Of a DNA stretch of 64,000 nt, positions 12,629 to 24,639 are shown in pieces. Position numbers and translations under genes: made by a program. The DNA is from Tretioscincus oriximinensis (taxonomy: Eukaryota > Chordata > Lepidosauria > Squamata > Gymnophthalmidae): assembly GCA_022410635.1 (NCBI GenBank), contig JAJVDF010000263.1, positions 62,001 to 126,000 of the forward strand. The letters run 5' to 3'. Every line of letters starts with the position of its first letter. Positions within the stretch are counted from its first letter, which is position 1. The notes below the pieces were generated by a model. It did not search any database. It saw only the letters and a program-made list of their open reading frames with translations, and was not told the origin of the DNA.

Positions 12629-14584
12629 TTTTTTTGAAACCAAAAGAAAAACAAAACAAACAAAACATACATAGACATTAGTAACCCCCCCAAACCCTCC
12701 CCACAGTGAATAGGTATAAAGATGTAGTATTACAGAATCAGTCGTTGTTCCAGGAACATCTGCATTGTTTCCTTGATCAGAGCTGGAGATGACGATGATA
12801 GTCCAAAGGCTATGAGCTCTTGCCATTTTATTGTCCAGTGTGGTTTTTGGATAATTCCAATGGTCTGCAGTCTTTTGGTTTGAAGAATATTAAAGATCAT
12901 AAATCCCATAAGGTAATAGTACGATTCTTGTATATTCCATTTGGAACAGTCTTTCCAATTTTTGGCTATTACCAGATGACCTGCCATAATTCCACTGTCA
13001 ATTAGCCAGAAGTCAGACCTTTCCATGGTTGGGACGTTTAGTAGACCAAAAAGCCAAGCTTCCTTGGTATTTGGTAGACTTATTCCTATGATCTTATTTA
13101 ACTCAGTAATAATACTAGCCCAATATCCTTTTACCTTGGGGCATGAAGCCACATATGAGTATATAACCCCCTCTGCTGGCAACCATGCCAGCACAGGGGG
13201 GACATTCCAGTGATGTGAGCCAGCTGGCACGGAGTATAGTACCAGCGGGTCACTGTCTTCAGTTCTATTTCCTTAATCCTCAGATCCTGTCTGGTTAGAT
13301 GTCTAGCTATCCATTGTTTCCAGAAGTTGTGCGCCTCGGGGACCTCCGTCTCCCAATAATCCATAATAACCTTTAAGTTTTGATAGCTATTTATCATGAT
13401 TAGAGCGTACATCTCCTTCGCCAGTTTTTTTTGTCCCCTAATCAAATTAGTTAACAATGGTTCTAATTTTGATTGGCCACACATACTATTTCTGAAATCT
13501 TGATTATTGATTATGTTCCAAAAAGCACATTCTTGTAGCCAGAATCGTAAATCATAGTTCCTATATAGTTGTTTGATTATTAATATTGGAACCGGGGAAC
13601 CATTTTCGTCGACTAGATCTCTAAGCCTCTTGTATCCATTATTTTTTAATATCGTTAGGTATATAGTCATGGAGTCATCCCCCGCTAAGTTTATCGCTTC
13701 CAGAGAGGCAACGTGTTTCCAATTTGTCNTTAAGACTTTACAATTTGTCTTCCAGGTTCTGTAGCAGGCTTACAATGGTGATAACCAGGATTTAATAATC
13801 CTTCTTCCTATACCGGGGTCTAATATGGTCTTGTTTTGGATCCCATTTAGTGCTAATTCCAATTTAACAGTGTTTTTTTCTCTACAGTGTTCTAGTTGTA
13901 ATATTTTTAGGATTTGAAAAACATCTGCATAAATTCTGATCGATAATAGTCCCCAGCCCAATTGTTCTTTTTTTGAGAATAGTGTTCTATTGGGGATTCT
14001 GTTCTTTTTCCCATTTAGAACCCACAATTTTATGGTGTTATCCCATTTTTTCCTCATAACATCTGGGATGTATTGTGGGAGTGCCTGTAAAAGATACAAG
14101 AATTTTGGGAAAATTATCATGTTTGTTGCTCTNACTCTGTTGGTAATCGACCAANGTTTATTTTCCCACTTCTTGAGGGTAGTTCTAACTTTTTTCCATA
14201 TTGGATTGTAATTCAAAGGTATCATTTTGTCTATATTTTTAGAGACCCATACACCTAGGTATTTAAATTTTTTAAGACCTATTCCCAGACCTGAGTCAGT
14301 ATGGATGGTTCTAAGACTAGCTCTGGGGATGTTAATGGTAAGTAATTCTGATTTTGCAATGTTTACTTTGAGTCCCGATATTTTTTCAAAGATGTCTGTT
14401 GTCCTTTTAATCTCAGGTATGGCTGTAAGGGGATCCTCCATTATAATAAGGGCATCATCTTTCAGTTCTACCCTGTCGATCTTATATCCCGAAATGTTTG
14501 GGTTACTTCTGATTGCTTGGGCCAGAATCTCAATTGCCAGAATGAAAATTAGAGGGGAGAGAGGGCACCCCTGCTTCACACCAT
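12629..14584 (-). mobile_element. L1/Tx1-type LINE insertion with 15-bp target duplication
   Basis: A 5'-truncated minus-strand LINE about 1.95 kb long. Encoded blocks in order: QGCPLSPLIFILAIEILAQ, a damaged active-site region reading ELKDDALIIMEDP, SGLKVNIAKSELL, KFKYLGVWVS and the KKWENK region (13770-14579), then C-terminal segments at 13131-13670 and 12730-13230. The last include the CWHGC start of the C-terminal zinc knuckle, after which the frame shifts. It ends in a short A tail, seen as a T run at 12626-12635. TTTTCCTGGCTCTTT occurs on both sides (12614-12628 and 14585-14599), a target duplication typical of target-primed insertion. The aromatic residue and alanine expected before DD are missing, so it is dead. 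Whether it belongs to L1 proper or Tx1 is undecided. Confidence 0.87.
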
Positions 14585-14599
14585 TTTTCCTGGCTCTTT
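14585..14599. repeat. Target-site duplication of the L1-type insertion (right)
   Basis: Second copy of TTTTCCTGGCTCTTT. The sequence just beyond, to about 14690, may be the upstream continuation of the interrupted L2 LINE. Confidence 0.85.
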
Positions 14600-14699
14600 A
14601 CCTACAGTTTATGTGTTCCACTGCTGCTCCAATGCAGAAATTTCAAACTGCTGTCAAAGCAGCTGAACCTTTGTCACATTAAGCCTGTTCCACAAAAGA

Positions 14700-15267
14700 C
14701 ACTTATGTTGATCAAAAATAATCTACTTATGGAGGCTTAGCTTAACCAAACACTTCTGGTCTTGCATGCACATTCCATTAACAGTTGTTAATGGAACACA
14801 TCAGGGTTATAAAAGTCTGACTTGGTTCCACTAAAATATATTTAAAGTGTAGAAAATCTTATAATAGAGCCTTGTTCTTTCTTCACTGCCCTGGTAGAAG
14901 TCGATGTGCTATAAGTAGAAATTGAACATTGCCTAGATCAGAAGCATATATTACGCAAGCAGTCATCACACATTAGCTCTGCAAGACAAAGGAGATTTTA
15001 GAATGTGTGGCTAAATAGCCAAAATCTATTATGTCACCTCTGTAAATAACACTAATTATATGAATCATCTATCATCAAGTACCATCATTTCAGATTAGAA
15101 GAAAGAGAACAATATGTTACTCCTACGTCAATTCCTTACAGCTTCCCTTTGGAATCCGTTATAAGAGGTTCATCGGAATCCATCACATGTGCACCAGAGA
15201 TGACTCCTAGCTTTGGAGTAATCTCTGAGGTCTATCTTCATGATAATCTGGCCTGTTTCAAATTAAC
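14700..15267. other. No recognisable gene or repeat
   Basis: AT-rich, with only short open frames. I see no shared repeat landmark. Confidence 0.45.
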
Positions 15268-15470
15268 AAAAAAAGTAGAAGAAGAAGAAGAAGAAGGATG
15301 AGGAGAAGAAGAAGGAGGAGAAGGAGAGGAAGAAGAGTAGGAGTTGGTTTTTATACCCTGCTTTTCTCAAGTCAAAGGGAATCAGAGGTTTATATAACTG
15401 TCCTGTTATTCTCTTCACAACAGACATCTTGTGAAGTTGGTTGGGCTGAGCTCTAAAGGACTGTGAGTAA
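15268..15470 (-). mobile_element. L2-like tail fragment with GAA/GGA purine run
   Basis: On the plus strand a purine run of GAA and GGA triplets (about 15270-15346) leads into GGTTTTTATACCCTGCTTTT and then blocks ending near GAAGTTGGTTGGGCTGAG. Read on the minus strand this is a LINE-like 3' tail ending in TTC repeats. The part next to the run matches the 3' tail of the window's SINE family, while the rest does not. This makes it a candidate for the LINE that donated the SINE tail. The related GTGAAGTGAGTGGGGCTGAG block at 17121-17315 belongs to the same group. Confidence 0.6.
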
Positions 15471-17120
15471 TTCAAGTTTGNGTTATTTAAATAAACTATA
15501 TTTATAAACAAAGGTAGATGGAGCTAAGAAAGGTGAAATATCTCACAATTACACTAAATGAAAATGTTTCTGTTCAATATGCTAATGTAGGAAGAGAAAC
15601 CACCCGTGTGTGCGCATTTCTCTTTGAATTAAGCTCATTTACGTTTTATATAATACGTCAAGAGCTCTATTGTTAAATATGTATTAGATGTCCTGCTTGC
15701 ATCCTGTTTATCATTTATAAAAAAAGAAATGTGTTTCAGTGTGTTTCAACTATCACCTTGGGTTAATTTCTTTTTAAAAAATGTTGAAAATGCGGCATTG
15801 TCAAACTACTAAAGACAACAAAGGATGAAGAAGGTTACAGTTTAAAAATTAATTGTTCAAATACTTGGTTGTGGTAGAGTAATACACTGTGAAATGGTGT
15901 TATTCTCAAGAAGAATTTCCATAATGTTTAACATTCCATGACAAAGTCTTTTTCGATTGTAGTTAGTTAAAAAATAGTACATAAAACCCCTTCGCGTAAA
16001 AAGGAGCATAAAGCTCAAAAGAAACCAGGCTGCTCCTAGAGCGTTGGGTGGCATGACAGCTCCCATTGCTCTAGCAAGATCCATAAAACACTGATATCAG
16101 TAAGCGCAAGAGCTGAAGGCTGCATTAGTCTTGCTACATTTTTAGTGGTATTCACACTGGGATAATGAGATTATTGGGATAGTGGTTTCTTTTTTCCCCT
16201 AATGAGAGGAAGACAGAATACCTTGGTCCCTAAATGATTTAGTCACAGAGGAAAGCCATTAGTCTCTACTTGATTGCTGTCAAATGGTAGAAAATTGGAA
16301 TATTATCCTGATATTTGCCATGATGGGCCATATTTCTACTCCTTGTTCGGTGTCAAATGAGATGGGAGAAATATTTGTCTGAGGCACCTGATTCTTTAGA
16401 AATGCTGCCACAAAGAAAATAGATACTCACTCAGGGTTTGCTGATAGAGATTAGTGAGAGATAATTGGAAAGCTGGCAGGCACCTGCCATTTTTATAAAA
16501 AGTCAAGCGGAAAGAAGGGACATGAAAGGGGGGAGGATGCTGTTTACTTAGTTATTTGACAAGAATGCATCACAACTGTTGACTAATTAGATTACATTTA
16601 AATTCAAAGCGGTACATGTGGAGATAAAATATTATGTTTCAGAACTATATTAGCGAAAGGAGACATATGGTCTGTTTCATGTCTCTTTAGCATTGCAGCC
16701 ACACTGCCTTAAATATTGTGAGGCTCTCTCTGATTCATATTGAACATGCTTTATCTTTTTTAAACTGTTCAGAACTAGTGCTTCATAAATGAAGCCTTTT
16801 TACACCCTTGTGCTTCCAGATGTTGCTTTCTCCTTTGGGATTGGTAGCTTCACGGGACAAATGTTATACAACATTGCCGCCATTAGCATTCATGTTGCAG
16901 CATGTCTTCCTAGCAAATATTTATACATATTTTTTTCAATTATACTTTGTTAATATTTCCTGTGTATGAGCATTTTATAGGCTCTTTTTGCACATATCTA
17001 GTAATCCAGCCTAAGAAGTTCAGCAATTCACATTATTTGCATGGGACTAGAAAATCTAGATAAGATCTCTATAGCAAGCCCCCTAAACTGGAAGAATGGT
17101 AGACAACATTGATCTGTACT
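15471..17120. other. No recognisable gene or repeat
   Basis: AT-rich unique-looking DNA with no assignable frame and no shared repeat block. Confidence 0.45.
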
Positions 17121-17315
17121 ATTATTTTATTTATTTATTTGTACTTATATCCCTCCCTATTCCCGAAGGTCTTAGGGCGGCCAACCATAGGGGGTGCACA
17201 TAGCTGTCATTGCTTTCTCCACAACAATCACCCTGTGAAGTGAGTGGGGCTGAGATAGTTCAATAGAACTGTGACTGGCCCAAGGTCACCCAGGTGGCTT
17301 TCTATTCTGGATTAA
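17121..17315 (-). mobile_element. L2-like 3' end fragment
   Basis: On the plus strand it starts with ATTTATTTATTT (an AAATA tail on the minus strand), followed by TATATCCCTCCCTATTCCCG, the ACAACAATCACCCTGTGAAG block and TGGCCCAAGGTCACCCAGGT. This is a widespread reptile LINE/SINE tail. Coding sequence is absent. Confidence 0.6.
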
Positions 17316-18824
17316 AAAGTGGTAGACTTATATGTAGAACAGATCTAAGAATGCATGTGTGTAGCTGGAAGGGGCATGAGTTGTATTGGCCTTGTTCTAT
17401 GTGTAGTTTCAGTTTTACTATGATTGCATTTTGTTACAGCTGACTTCCATCAAGAAAATGCCAAATCAATTAATACAGATTTCACATGGTGAGTACATAA
17501 AAGCTCATAAGTAGTCTGCACAGTTTAGGTTTACTTCGAAGTTCATCCTTACCAAGAAATCTCTTGATCCAAGTACTTAATTGCTTGAATCCCCCCTCCT
17601 CTAAAAAAAAAGAAAAATGTACCAACATCCCCTCTTTATGGGCTTCATCAGTAGAAAGATTTCACCTGTCCTATCAAAGGAGATGTCCTCATAAAAACTA
17701 TTCCCCTAATTCCTTGAACCAAGTAGTTTCTAGCTCTGTAACTTAAGCAGTACCACTGAATGATGAATACCCCATAAACCCCAGATATTCATTAATTCTT
17801 TCCTTTTGTATTCTCAGTGGTATCAGGGCAGATCACACTGAACCAGTGATAAAAATAGCTAAAATAGAATAGCTAAAAACAATGACAGTGCTTACCTGCG
17901 AAGAGGATATTATTCTCACAGTCCAAAATCAGAGTATATGGGTATATCTTCACTAGACAGTAAAATCGTAAAGTGATTAGCCCAGAAAAGCAGGAATCTT
18001 CCAGGTCACAGGTATTACCAGTATAAATAATCTGTAGTGAAGAAATCTCAGAATATTGCATACAGTACTTGGGTTTCTGCATTGGAAGATTCTGAAGGAG
18101 CAAAAGAGGGACCATGGTGAACCTAGGCAAGGAAATAATATAAAATAATAAATTAACTTCTCTCTCCCCCACCCCCACCCCCACCCATAGGCACCTCTTG
18201 TTAGCTGCACCTAGAAGTCTGTCTTCTGATAGTCCCATATTGCCCTCAGCAGTATACTGTGAAATGGTCCTCTTTGCAAATTTTTCTACCAGTAGAACTG
18301 GAAGTATCCTTAGGAAAGCAAATATATCCATCAGCTGAGTCAAGTAGACCTTTAAACTATATTCTGGTTATAAGAAAAACGATGAGATTCTCTTTCACAT
18401 CCATTTGACCAGGACTCACACTTTCATACAGGACCTTCTCTCATTTGGATTCTCACACACGGACACAGAAGTTGCTGAAACTCTGCAAACAATATCCAAA
18501 AACCAAAGAAGGATAGGTCTCTCTCTTTCTTCTGTTTTCTGTTTTTTCTAAAAAAAGTATTTTTAATGTGTAAACGCTGAAACAATAATTTTTCTTTGTT
18601 CTATTGGGCAATATATTTCCTCATTAAATAATTTTGCTGCTTGCTTGTGAATACAATATAAGATTTTCCAGGACGTGCCAAGACAAAAAGAAAAGATCCC
18701 TAAAATATATCTGTGCATGTGCAAAGTGCCAATCAGAGTATGTGTAAAATAAGTATTTTTGTGACAGGAATTATTATATGCATGAGCCACGACACCCCAG
18801 AACCTAATTTTAAGCACAACTAAA
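17316..18824. other. No recognisable gene or repeat
   Basis: A C-rich run of CCCCCA units sits at about 18166-18187. Minus-strand open frames across 17873-18343 show no recognisable domain and no convincing splice context. I assign nothing here. Confidence 0.4.
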
Positions 18825-19090
18825 GGCACGGATAGCTCAGTCGCTTAGGAATTCGCTTCTCATCTGGGAGATGGGGTTTCGAAGCCCTGTGTGGGACGTG
18901 GGGAGGGGTGAGCACCTTCCACTAGCCTGTAGCTCTAGCCAACCCAGCTATTCGAAAGCAAGAATTGCAAGAAATTGCAACTGACTGCAAGTAGATACAT
19001 GGGAACCACCAGAGCCTGGTGGGGAAGATAGAATGGAAGCCTTCGGGCAAAAATACCTTGGTAAGCCGCTTTGAGTATAAGAACCCAGTT
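18825..19090 (+). mobile_element. tRNA-derived SINE with TTC tail (copy B)
   Basis: A near-complete SINE of about 266 bp before the tail. The head looks like a tRNA gene: GGCACGGATAGCTCAGTCGC carries an A-box-like TAGCTCAGTCG at 18833, and GGTTTCGAAGC at 18875-18885 resembles a B box (GGTTCGANNCC) with one extra base. These are the internal RNA polymerase III promoter elements. A tRNA-unrelated body follows (TAGCTCTAGCCAACCCAGCT, AATTGCAAGAAATTGCAAC, ACATGGGAACCACC, GCCTTCGGGCAAAAATACC). The 3' end reads TATAAGAACCCAGTTCTTC and passes into TTC repeats. The body is well conserved among the four best copies, which suggests moderate age. Confidence 0.88.
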
Positions 19091-19331
19091 CTTCTTCTTC
19101 TTCTTCTTCTTCTTCTTCTTCTTCTTCTTCTTCTTCTTCTTCTTCTTCTTCTTCTTCTTCTTCTTCTTCTTCTTCTTCTTCTTCTTTTTCTTTTTCTTTT
19201 TCTTTTTCTTTCTCTTTCTCTTTCTCTTTCTTCTCTTTCTTCTCTTTCTTCTCTTTCTTCTCTTTCTTCTCTTTCTTCTCTTTCTTCTCTTTCTTCTCTT
19301 TCTTCTCTTTCTTCTCTTTCTTCTTCTTCTA
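19090..19331 (+). repeat. Long pyrimidine microsatellite grown from a SINE tail
   Basis: About 240 bases of almost pure C/T on this strand. TTC triplets run to about 19186, then TTTTTC-type units to about 19210, then TTTCTC units, then a 9-base unit TTCTCTTTC repeated about ten times to 19325, closing with TTC. The block starts at the tail of the SINE. The apparent 127-159 residue frames across it (polyleucine, polyphenylalanine, lysine/arginine) are artefacts of the repeat. Confidence 0.95.
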
Positions 19332-22300
19332 AAGCAAAGCTGTGTAGGACTCACAAAAGAGATTTCTTTCTTGGCCAAGTTGAACTTTGTCCCAAAATTT
19401 AAAAGGAAATGCAAAAAGGTATATTTTTCTTTCTTTCTTTCTCTAAAGGAAGCCTGTCTAATTGATTAGTTCATGAGAAAGATAATAGTAGTTCCAAGGA
19501 GTTTCTGGAAGCAATTAAAGAAACACAAAGTCAGCCAGCAGGTCAATTAAAATACATTTTTAGTGAAACATCTTAAAAACTGCTCTTGAAAAAAAGAGTC
19601 TGTTTCTCAAAGAACAAGATGGATTGGAAATTTAATTAAGCTTCCCGAATTGGCAGAGGTAAACAAAATGATAGTATCTTTATTGTTTCTTACAGATTTG
19701 GTAAATAATTACATCTGGCAATGGACATTTAAATTTGATTAAATTTCTCCCACAATGTGCCCCATGATTATCTATCTTCCTAGGACTTTGCTTTGCCCAT
19801 CTATTGTGTCCCAGGAAGCCAGACATTAAGTAAGGGTAGAAGATGAGAAAAAAGATGAGATGCAAGAATAGGAACACTCATTTGATTCCAAGCCTAAACA
19901 TTTGAGTTTTCCTGTCACCTGGGAAAAGAATTGTTTTCACTTTAGAATCTTCTCAAGGGACTTTTGCCTGGATTTCTATTAAATAATAGTCCTAAAGCAA
20001 TGCATGCTCAAGGGTTCTTTCTCCCCACCCCTTCTAACCAGTTTGCAGATGAAATCTCCATACTACAGAAGCGTGCAAAAGGGTGAAAACCTGCTCCTGG
20101 CAGGTTCTAGGACTAGGATATCCCTAGGATATCCTATTCTAGCTAATCTTTCCTCCTGCATCACCTTCTCCTCCTTCAGTGATGCAACCTCATTCATTTA
20201 GTGAAATTGTCTGGCTCAATCTCTTAGCAACATTCAAGAGCAACTGCAGACAATATAGTCCATTTACTTTATCGGCTGATCAGTTTATGGCTTTTCTTGC
20301 CATTTTTCTGTTTTACTGTATTTTTATTTTTTAAAAAATACAATTTTACAAGCAAATGTCTGTACTTAGCTTTTTTGTATGTTGATACTATGAATCAATT
20401 CAAGTAGGTCTTCATTTTTAAATTCTGAAGCCCTTTCAATCTCAGTTTTCAGGTTCTATGGTTGTACTTTTAGGCTAATTTCCCCATATCCATCTAGTAT
20501 CCAGATCATGGTCTATAATACCTGATGAAATAAGTATTTTATTTTTCAACTATTTGAATAACAGGCTTAGTACACTTCATCTTCAAGTCTCAATCTAGGC
20601 CTTCCTAAACATATTATAGAACCAAATCGAAGCATACTGGGCATTTTCCTTATGTGACTCCAACCCTTCTGCTATGCTCAATCTGCCCAACACAGAAAAT
20701 ATTCTAGATTAGGAAGCCTAAAATAGCTTTTTCACATTTGGTCCTGAATAACAATAAATTACAGCCAAATATGCAGCTTTTCTTTAACCTGAATGATCCA
20801 GTCATGTTTCTTCAAGTAAAGTAAACAGAATCATTCTCTATGCTCAACAAAATAGTTTTATATGGAAACATGAAAGCAGTGGAACTGAACTTCCTTAGCT
20901 TCTGTTTTGCAGATCTGAAAAAATAGTAATAGTATGTCCATAAATAATCCCTGATTTAACCCATACATAACTTGGTTTTTTGCTGTGTATTATTAAAATA
21001 GTGCATCTATGGCAGGAACTGCTGTTGTGAAGTCTTTCCTTATCATGCATATATTTAGTTTCTTATCTGCATGTTAGGCGAGGTCAATTTGATTAGGGGG
21101 CTCATCCATCTTGAATTTGATCTAGGAATGTTAAGCTCCAAGTAAATAATTCAGATTAGTACTGGTGTCTATTGAAAATGCGTGGATGGATTCTTTCACT
21201 CTGTTATGCATGTTTGCAGGATATATTTGCTTTTTTCTAAAAAGTGAAAGAGAAGGCTGTCAGTTTGTCTTGGTTTGATGTATTAGATGTTCTTCTTTAT
21301 CCAATTTAAATTTAAAATGTATACAGATTTTCATTTCTGCTATACTAAATTCATGCCCACTCTCATGAAGATTAAGTAAAAGTCCTCCCAGACTACTAGT
21401 AGCTAACATAATTCTTGATGTTGTGAACAAAATATCAAAACAAGTGTGCAAACTGGATCTATGATTCGACTAACTTATCCTCATTAAAAACTATTGGTAG
21501 CTTTATCTTTTATTAATTTATTTTAATCCTTTTCAGAACTATCCAATTTTTCTGGGTGGCTGGTATCATCAACCTATTTCTGCATTACTTCCCAGAAAAC
21601 TGCAATCCAAAGCAGACAGGGCTTTGTAAGCACAAGGATGAATGTTTGATTGTACACTTCTAGTAGCAATAGAACAATTCAGTCACAGATAAAACTGTGG
21701 AGGGAGATGGAGGGTAAAGTCCTCAGATTTAGGCTGTGGAAAGCAATAGTTGGGACAAAATTGAAAAGAAAAGTGAGACAATTAATGCACAATTCAGTTG
21801 GAACTCAGTCCCCTTTCTTTCACAAACCCAACTAAAACATGGTTGTGGAAATTGGACCTTTGAATTATTTTCTCCAATGGCAGAAATCTAAATTGAGTAC
21901 AATATTGCTTCTTTAAAAGTTATTTTATTTTTATTTGCCTTTTTTTGGTACCAATAAATGTATTGTGGTATTATTATTTTTAATTTCAGATCCTTAGCAA
22001 TGAAATTTGCTGTATCTATAGCTGCCTTTCTGAGTTAAAATTTTCATTGAGATGCTGTCCACGGTAGCAACATGTTTTCTTTCTCAATCAGTCACCAACA
22101 TTTTTGCGGAATATGTCTCACTTCAGATTTGCTTACATTGAAATTAATTTTCTACTTCTGCTGCCACTGGCTAATGTACAGAGATGTTTTTGTTCTTTTG
22201 CTTTGGCGCTAGCAGATACAGCCCCAAGTTAGCTACAACTGAGGAAAAGGAACTTCTATTTTGAATCTACAAATCTATCTTATATTCCCTTCCCATCTCA

Positions 22301-23877
22301 TTTCAACTAATCTGATATGATCTAATCATTTTTTAACTTTCCATTTTCCATTCTGCCCTTTATTCTGTGACTCCTTAATCAAAATCATTTGCTGAGGAAA
22401 ACCTACTTTTATATGCTAGAATGCACATTGTGCTGAATCCAATTTTTGAGAAATATTTGAGAAATATTGCAGAAATATCCCCTACAAAAATGATGAGGAA
22501 AGGGTGAATGGGTATTGTACTATTTTGTTATACCAGCAAACTCAATTCAATTGAAAGGAAAATGGTCCAAAACACCTTATCAATACTTTGTGGGTCACCT
22601 GAAACTTATTCTACAATTGTCTAGCATTATCTTATGGATTTGTTTCTAAAGCAGTCTTAACTATTTCAATTTTTTCTTTCTGAAACAATTTTTTTCTTAT
22701 TATGACTCAAAGACCTGAACTTTTTATTTATTTAGTTTATTTAAATCCATAGTATCATCGTGGTTAGTGATGAAATATAAGTTCAGTTTCCCGTGTTTTG
22801 TGCATTGTTGGACCTTTTCATCTCTAGCCTAAGAATAAACAATCACTTAGACCCTGAGCAGATGACAGGATAAAAATCACAATATTTTTAAAATCTGGAA
22901 TAACCCAGTCATGAGTCTGTGTATACCTCTTTTATCCTTTCACAAACAAACCATTAGGAAGCCTGTGGAATAGACAAAGGAAATCAGAAAGTAAATACTG
23001 AGGAATTCTGAGCATGCTCTGTTGCATTGTTTTATACAGCTTCTTCTCGTGGTACCCTGAGTAATCCCATTAAAAAGGTACACATAGAAAGGCTTCTCAT
23101 TCCTGTGATTGCTGGCATGGTATTTTGTGCGTTTAGAAATGATGTCTGAAAAAACGAACAGTGGAATATTCCAGTAAAAAGTTAGCATGTATGTATGAAA
23201 CATCATGACTGCACTATGAAAGGGGTAGATTCAGTTAAGAATCTCACAGGGTTGACTTTGAAGAAATCATTGTCTATTGGCTTAACTTTATATAAGGCTA
23301 AATTGTCAGCTGAACTCCTTATGGAAATAATGAAATACAAATCCAAAGAGTAATTTGGACCATCAGCTGCTGATTCCCAAGGTGTAATTTGTCCCTGAAA
23401 ACTGATATTTGAACTTTAGCAAAATCAAATATTCTGTTAACGCAAATAGTCTTTTGCTTTCTCCTCAATGAATTCAAAATACAAATTTACATTCTAAATT
23501 TATTTAAAATATATAAAGCATATTTTGTTTAACAATAAAAATTTCCCACCTTCATCTGTTAGAAACTGGAAGCAAATAGAGAGCTTGTGTTAAAGTGGGA
23601 CAATGATGTAAGTGAAAGTGTTTTCAATTAATGTCTTATTTGAAACCATGTGTAATTGGACAGTAGTATAGGAACTTCAAGTAATTTCTAGGAACTTGAG
23701 AATCATGTGTTGAGGTTCTAATTATGAGAATGAAAAGTATTCATTAAAATATTCCTTTGGATGAGATAGACACATGGTATTGAGCATGTAATGTAGAATT
23801 ATATACATTATTCCCTATAGCACTTTTAGGAGTAGTATTTTCCTGATTTGAGTAGATTGTTTGGTTGGACTTTTATT
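19332..23877. other. Long stretch with no recognisable gene or repeat
   Basis: About 4.5 kb of AT-rich DNA with only short frames. Small local features: a doubled CTAGGATATC motif near 20114-20140 and a short direct repeat of GAGAAATATT near 22449-22470. I recognise no LINE, SINE or LTR block and no exon. Confidence 0.4.
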
Positions 23878-23992
23878 TGCAGCGGATGGCTAAGGAGGGA
23901 GTCCACGCTTTTTCAGTTTAACAATATTTATTAACGATTTAACATTGGTGCAAAAAAACAAACCCTAACGCAAACTTGTTACATTAACCCGA

Positions 23993-24172
23993 AATCTAAA
24001 GTGCTTAATTAATTTAACATCAGATCATAAATAAACCAAAGTTGAAGAGGGTAATCTAAAGTGCTTAATTATCTTAACATTAGATCATAAATAAACCAAA
24101 GTTGAAGAGGGTAATCTAAAGTGCTTAATTATCTTAACATTAGATCATAAATAAACCAAAGTTGGAGAGGAA
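23993..24172. repeat. Three tandem 60-bp units
   Basis: A 60-base unit occurs three times head to tail with a constant period. Each unit starts ATCTAAAGTGCTTAATT and ends AACCAAAGTTGAAGAGG or a close variant. The second and third are nearly identical; the first differs at a few sites (for example AATTTAACATCAG against TCTTAACATTAG). The related copy at 41051 has only one diverged unit, so the expansion is specific to this copy. Confidence 0.95.
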
Positions 24173-24639
24173 TCGGCCATGGCTAAAAAAGGCATGTGGC
24201 AGGCGCAGNACCTTGCCCAAAGGGGTGACCAGTTACAAAATGGGTCCCGGCCCCCACCGCCGGTAAACCCATGTGCCCGGTTCCCACCACCGGGACACGT
24301 GACCAGCTGGGCAGCTCAGGACTTAAATACCACATGGAATCACGCCCCGTGACGTGATTCCTGGGCTGGCCACTCCCCGGTGGCCCAGCCCCCTTTCCCT
24401 ATGTCACGAGCCTTACCTTAAATCCCAGCGACACTGACCTTTGTTGGGTACTAACCAAAGGGATCTTCNAGGCTATGTGGGCTCTCATGGATCATTCCCG
24501 TGTACAGCCCACCTCAAAGACTCCAAGTTTGCTTCAGCCCCACCCCTACCCAAGGGTAGGCACACAAGCTCAGAACCCTTTTAAGAAGGGTCCCTAAACT
24601 ATGAGGTAGTCAAATGGTTACCTGTATACCGTTTTCATG

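Noticed and set aside
14227..14682. 151-residue plus-strand frame
   Set aside because: Antisense shadow of the minus-strand L1-type reverse transcriptase.
17873..18343. 156-residue minus-strand frame as a host exon
   Set aside because: No recognised domain, and the frame runs through a CCCCCA simple repeat; not supported.
18825..18900. Functional tRNA gene
   Set aside because: The A- and B-box-like head is followed by a conserved SINE body and repeated at other sites in the window, and no full cloverleaf can be drawn. It is a SINE head.
18935..19469. Open frames of 127-159 residues across the pyrimidine tract
   Set aside because: They are polyleucine, polyphenylalanine or lysine/arginine runs created by the TTC-type microsatellite, not proteins.
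23993..24172. CRISPR-like array
   Set aside because: The 60-bp units are contiguous tandem repeats without spacers, in a vertebrate retroelement.
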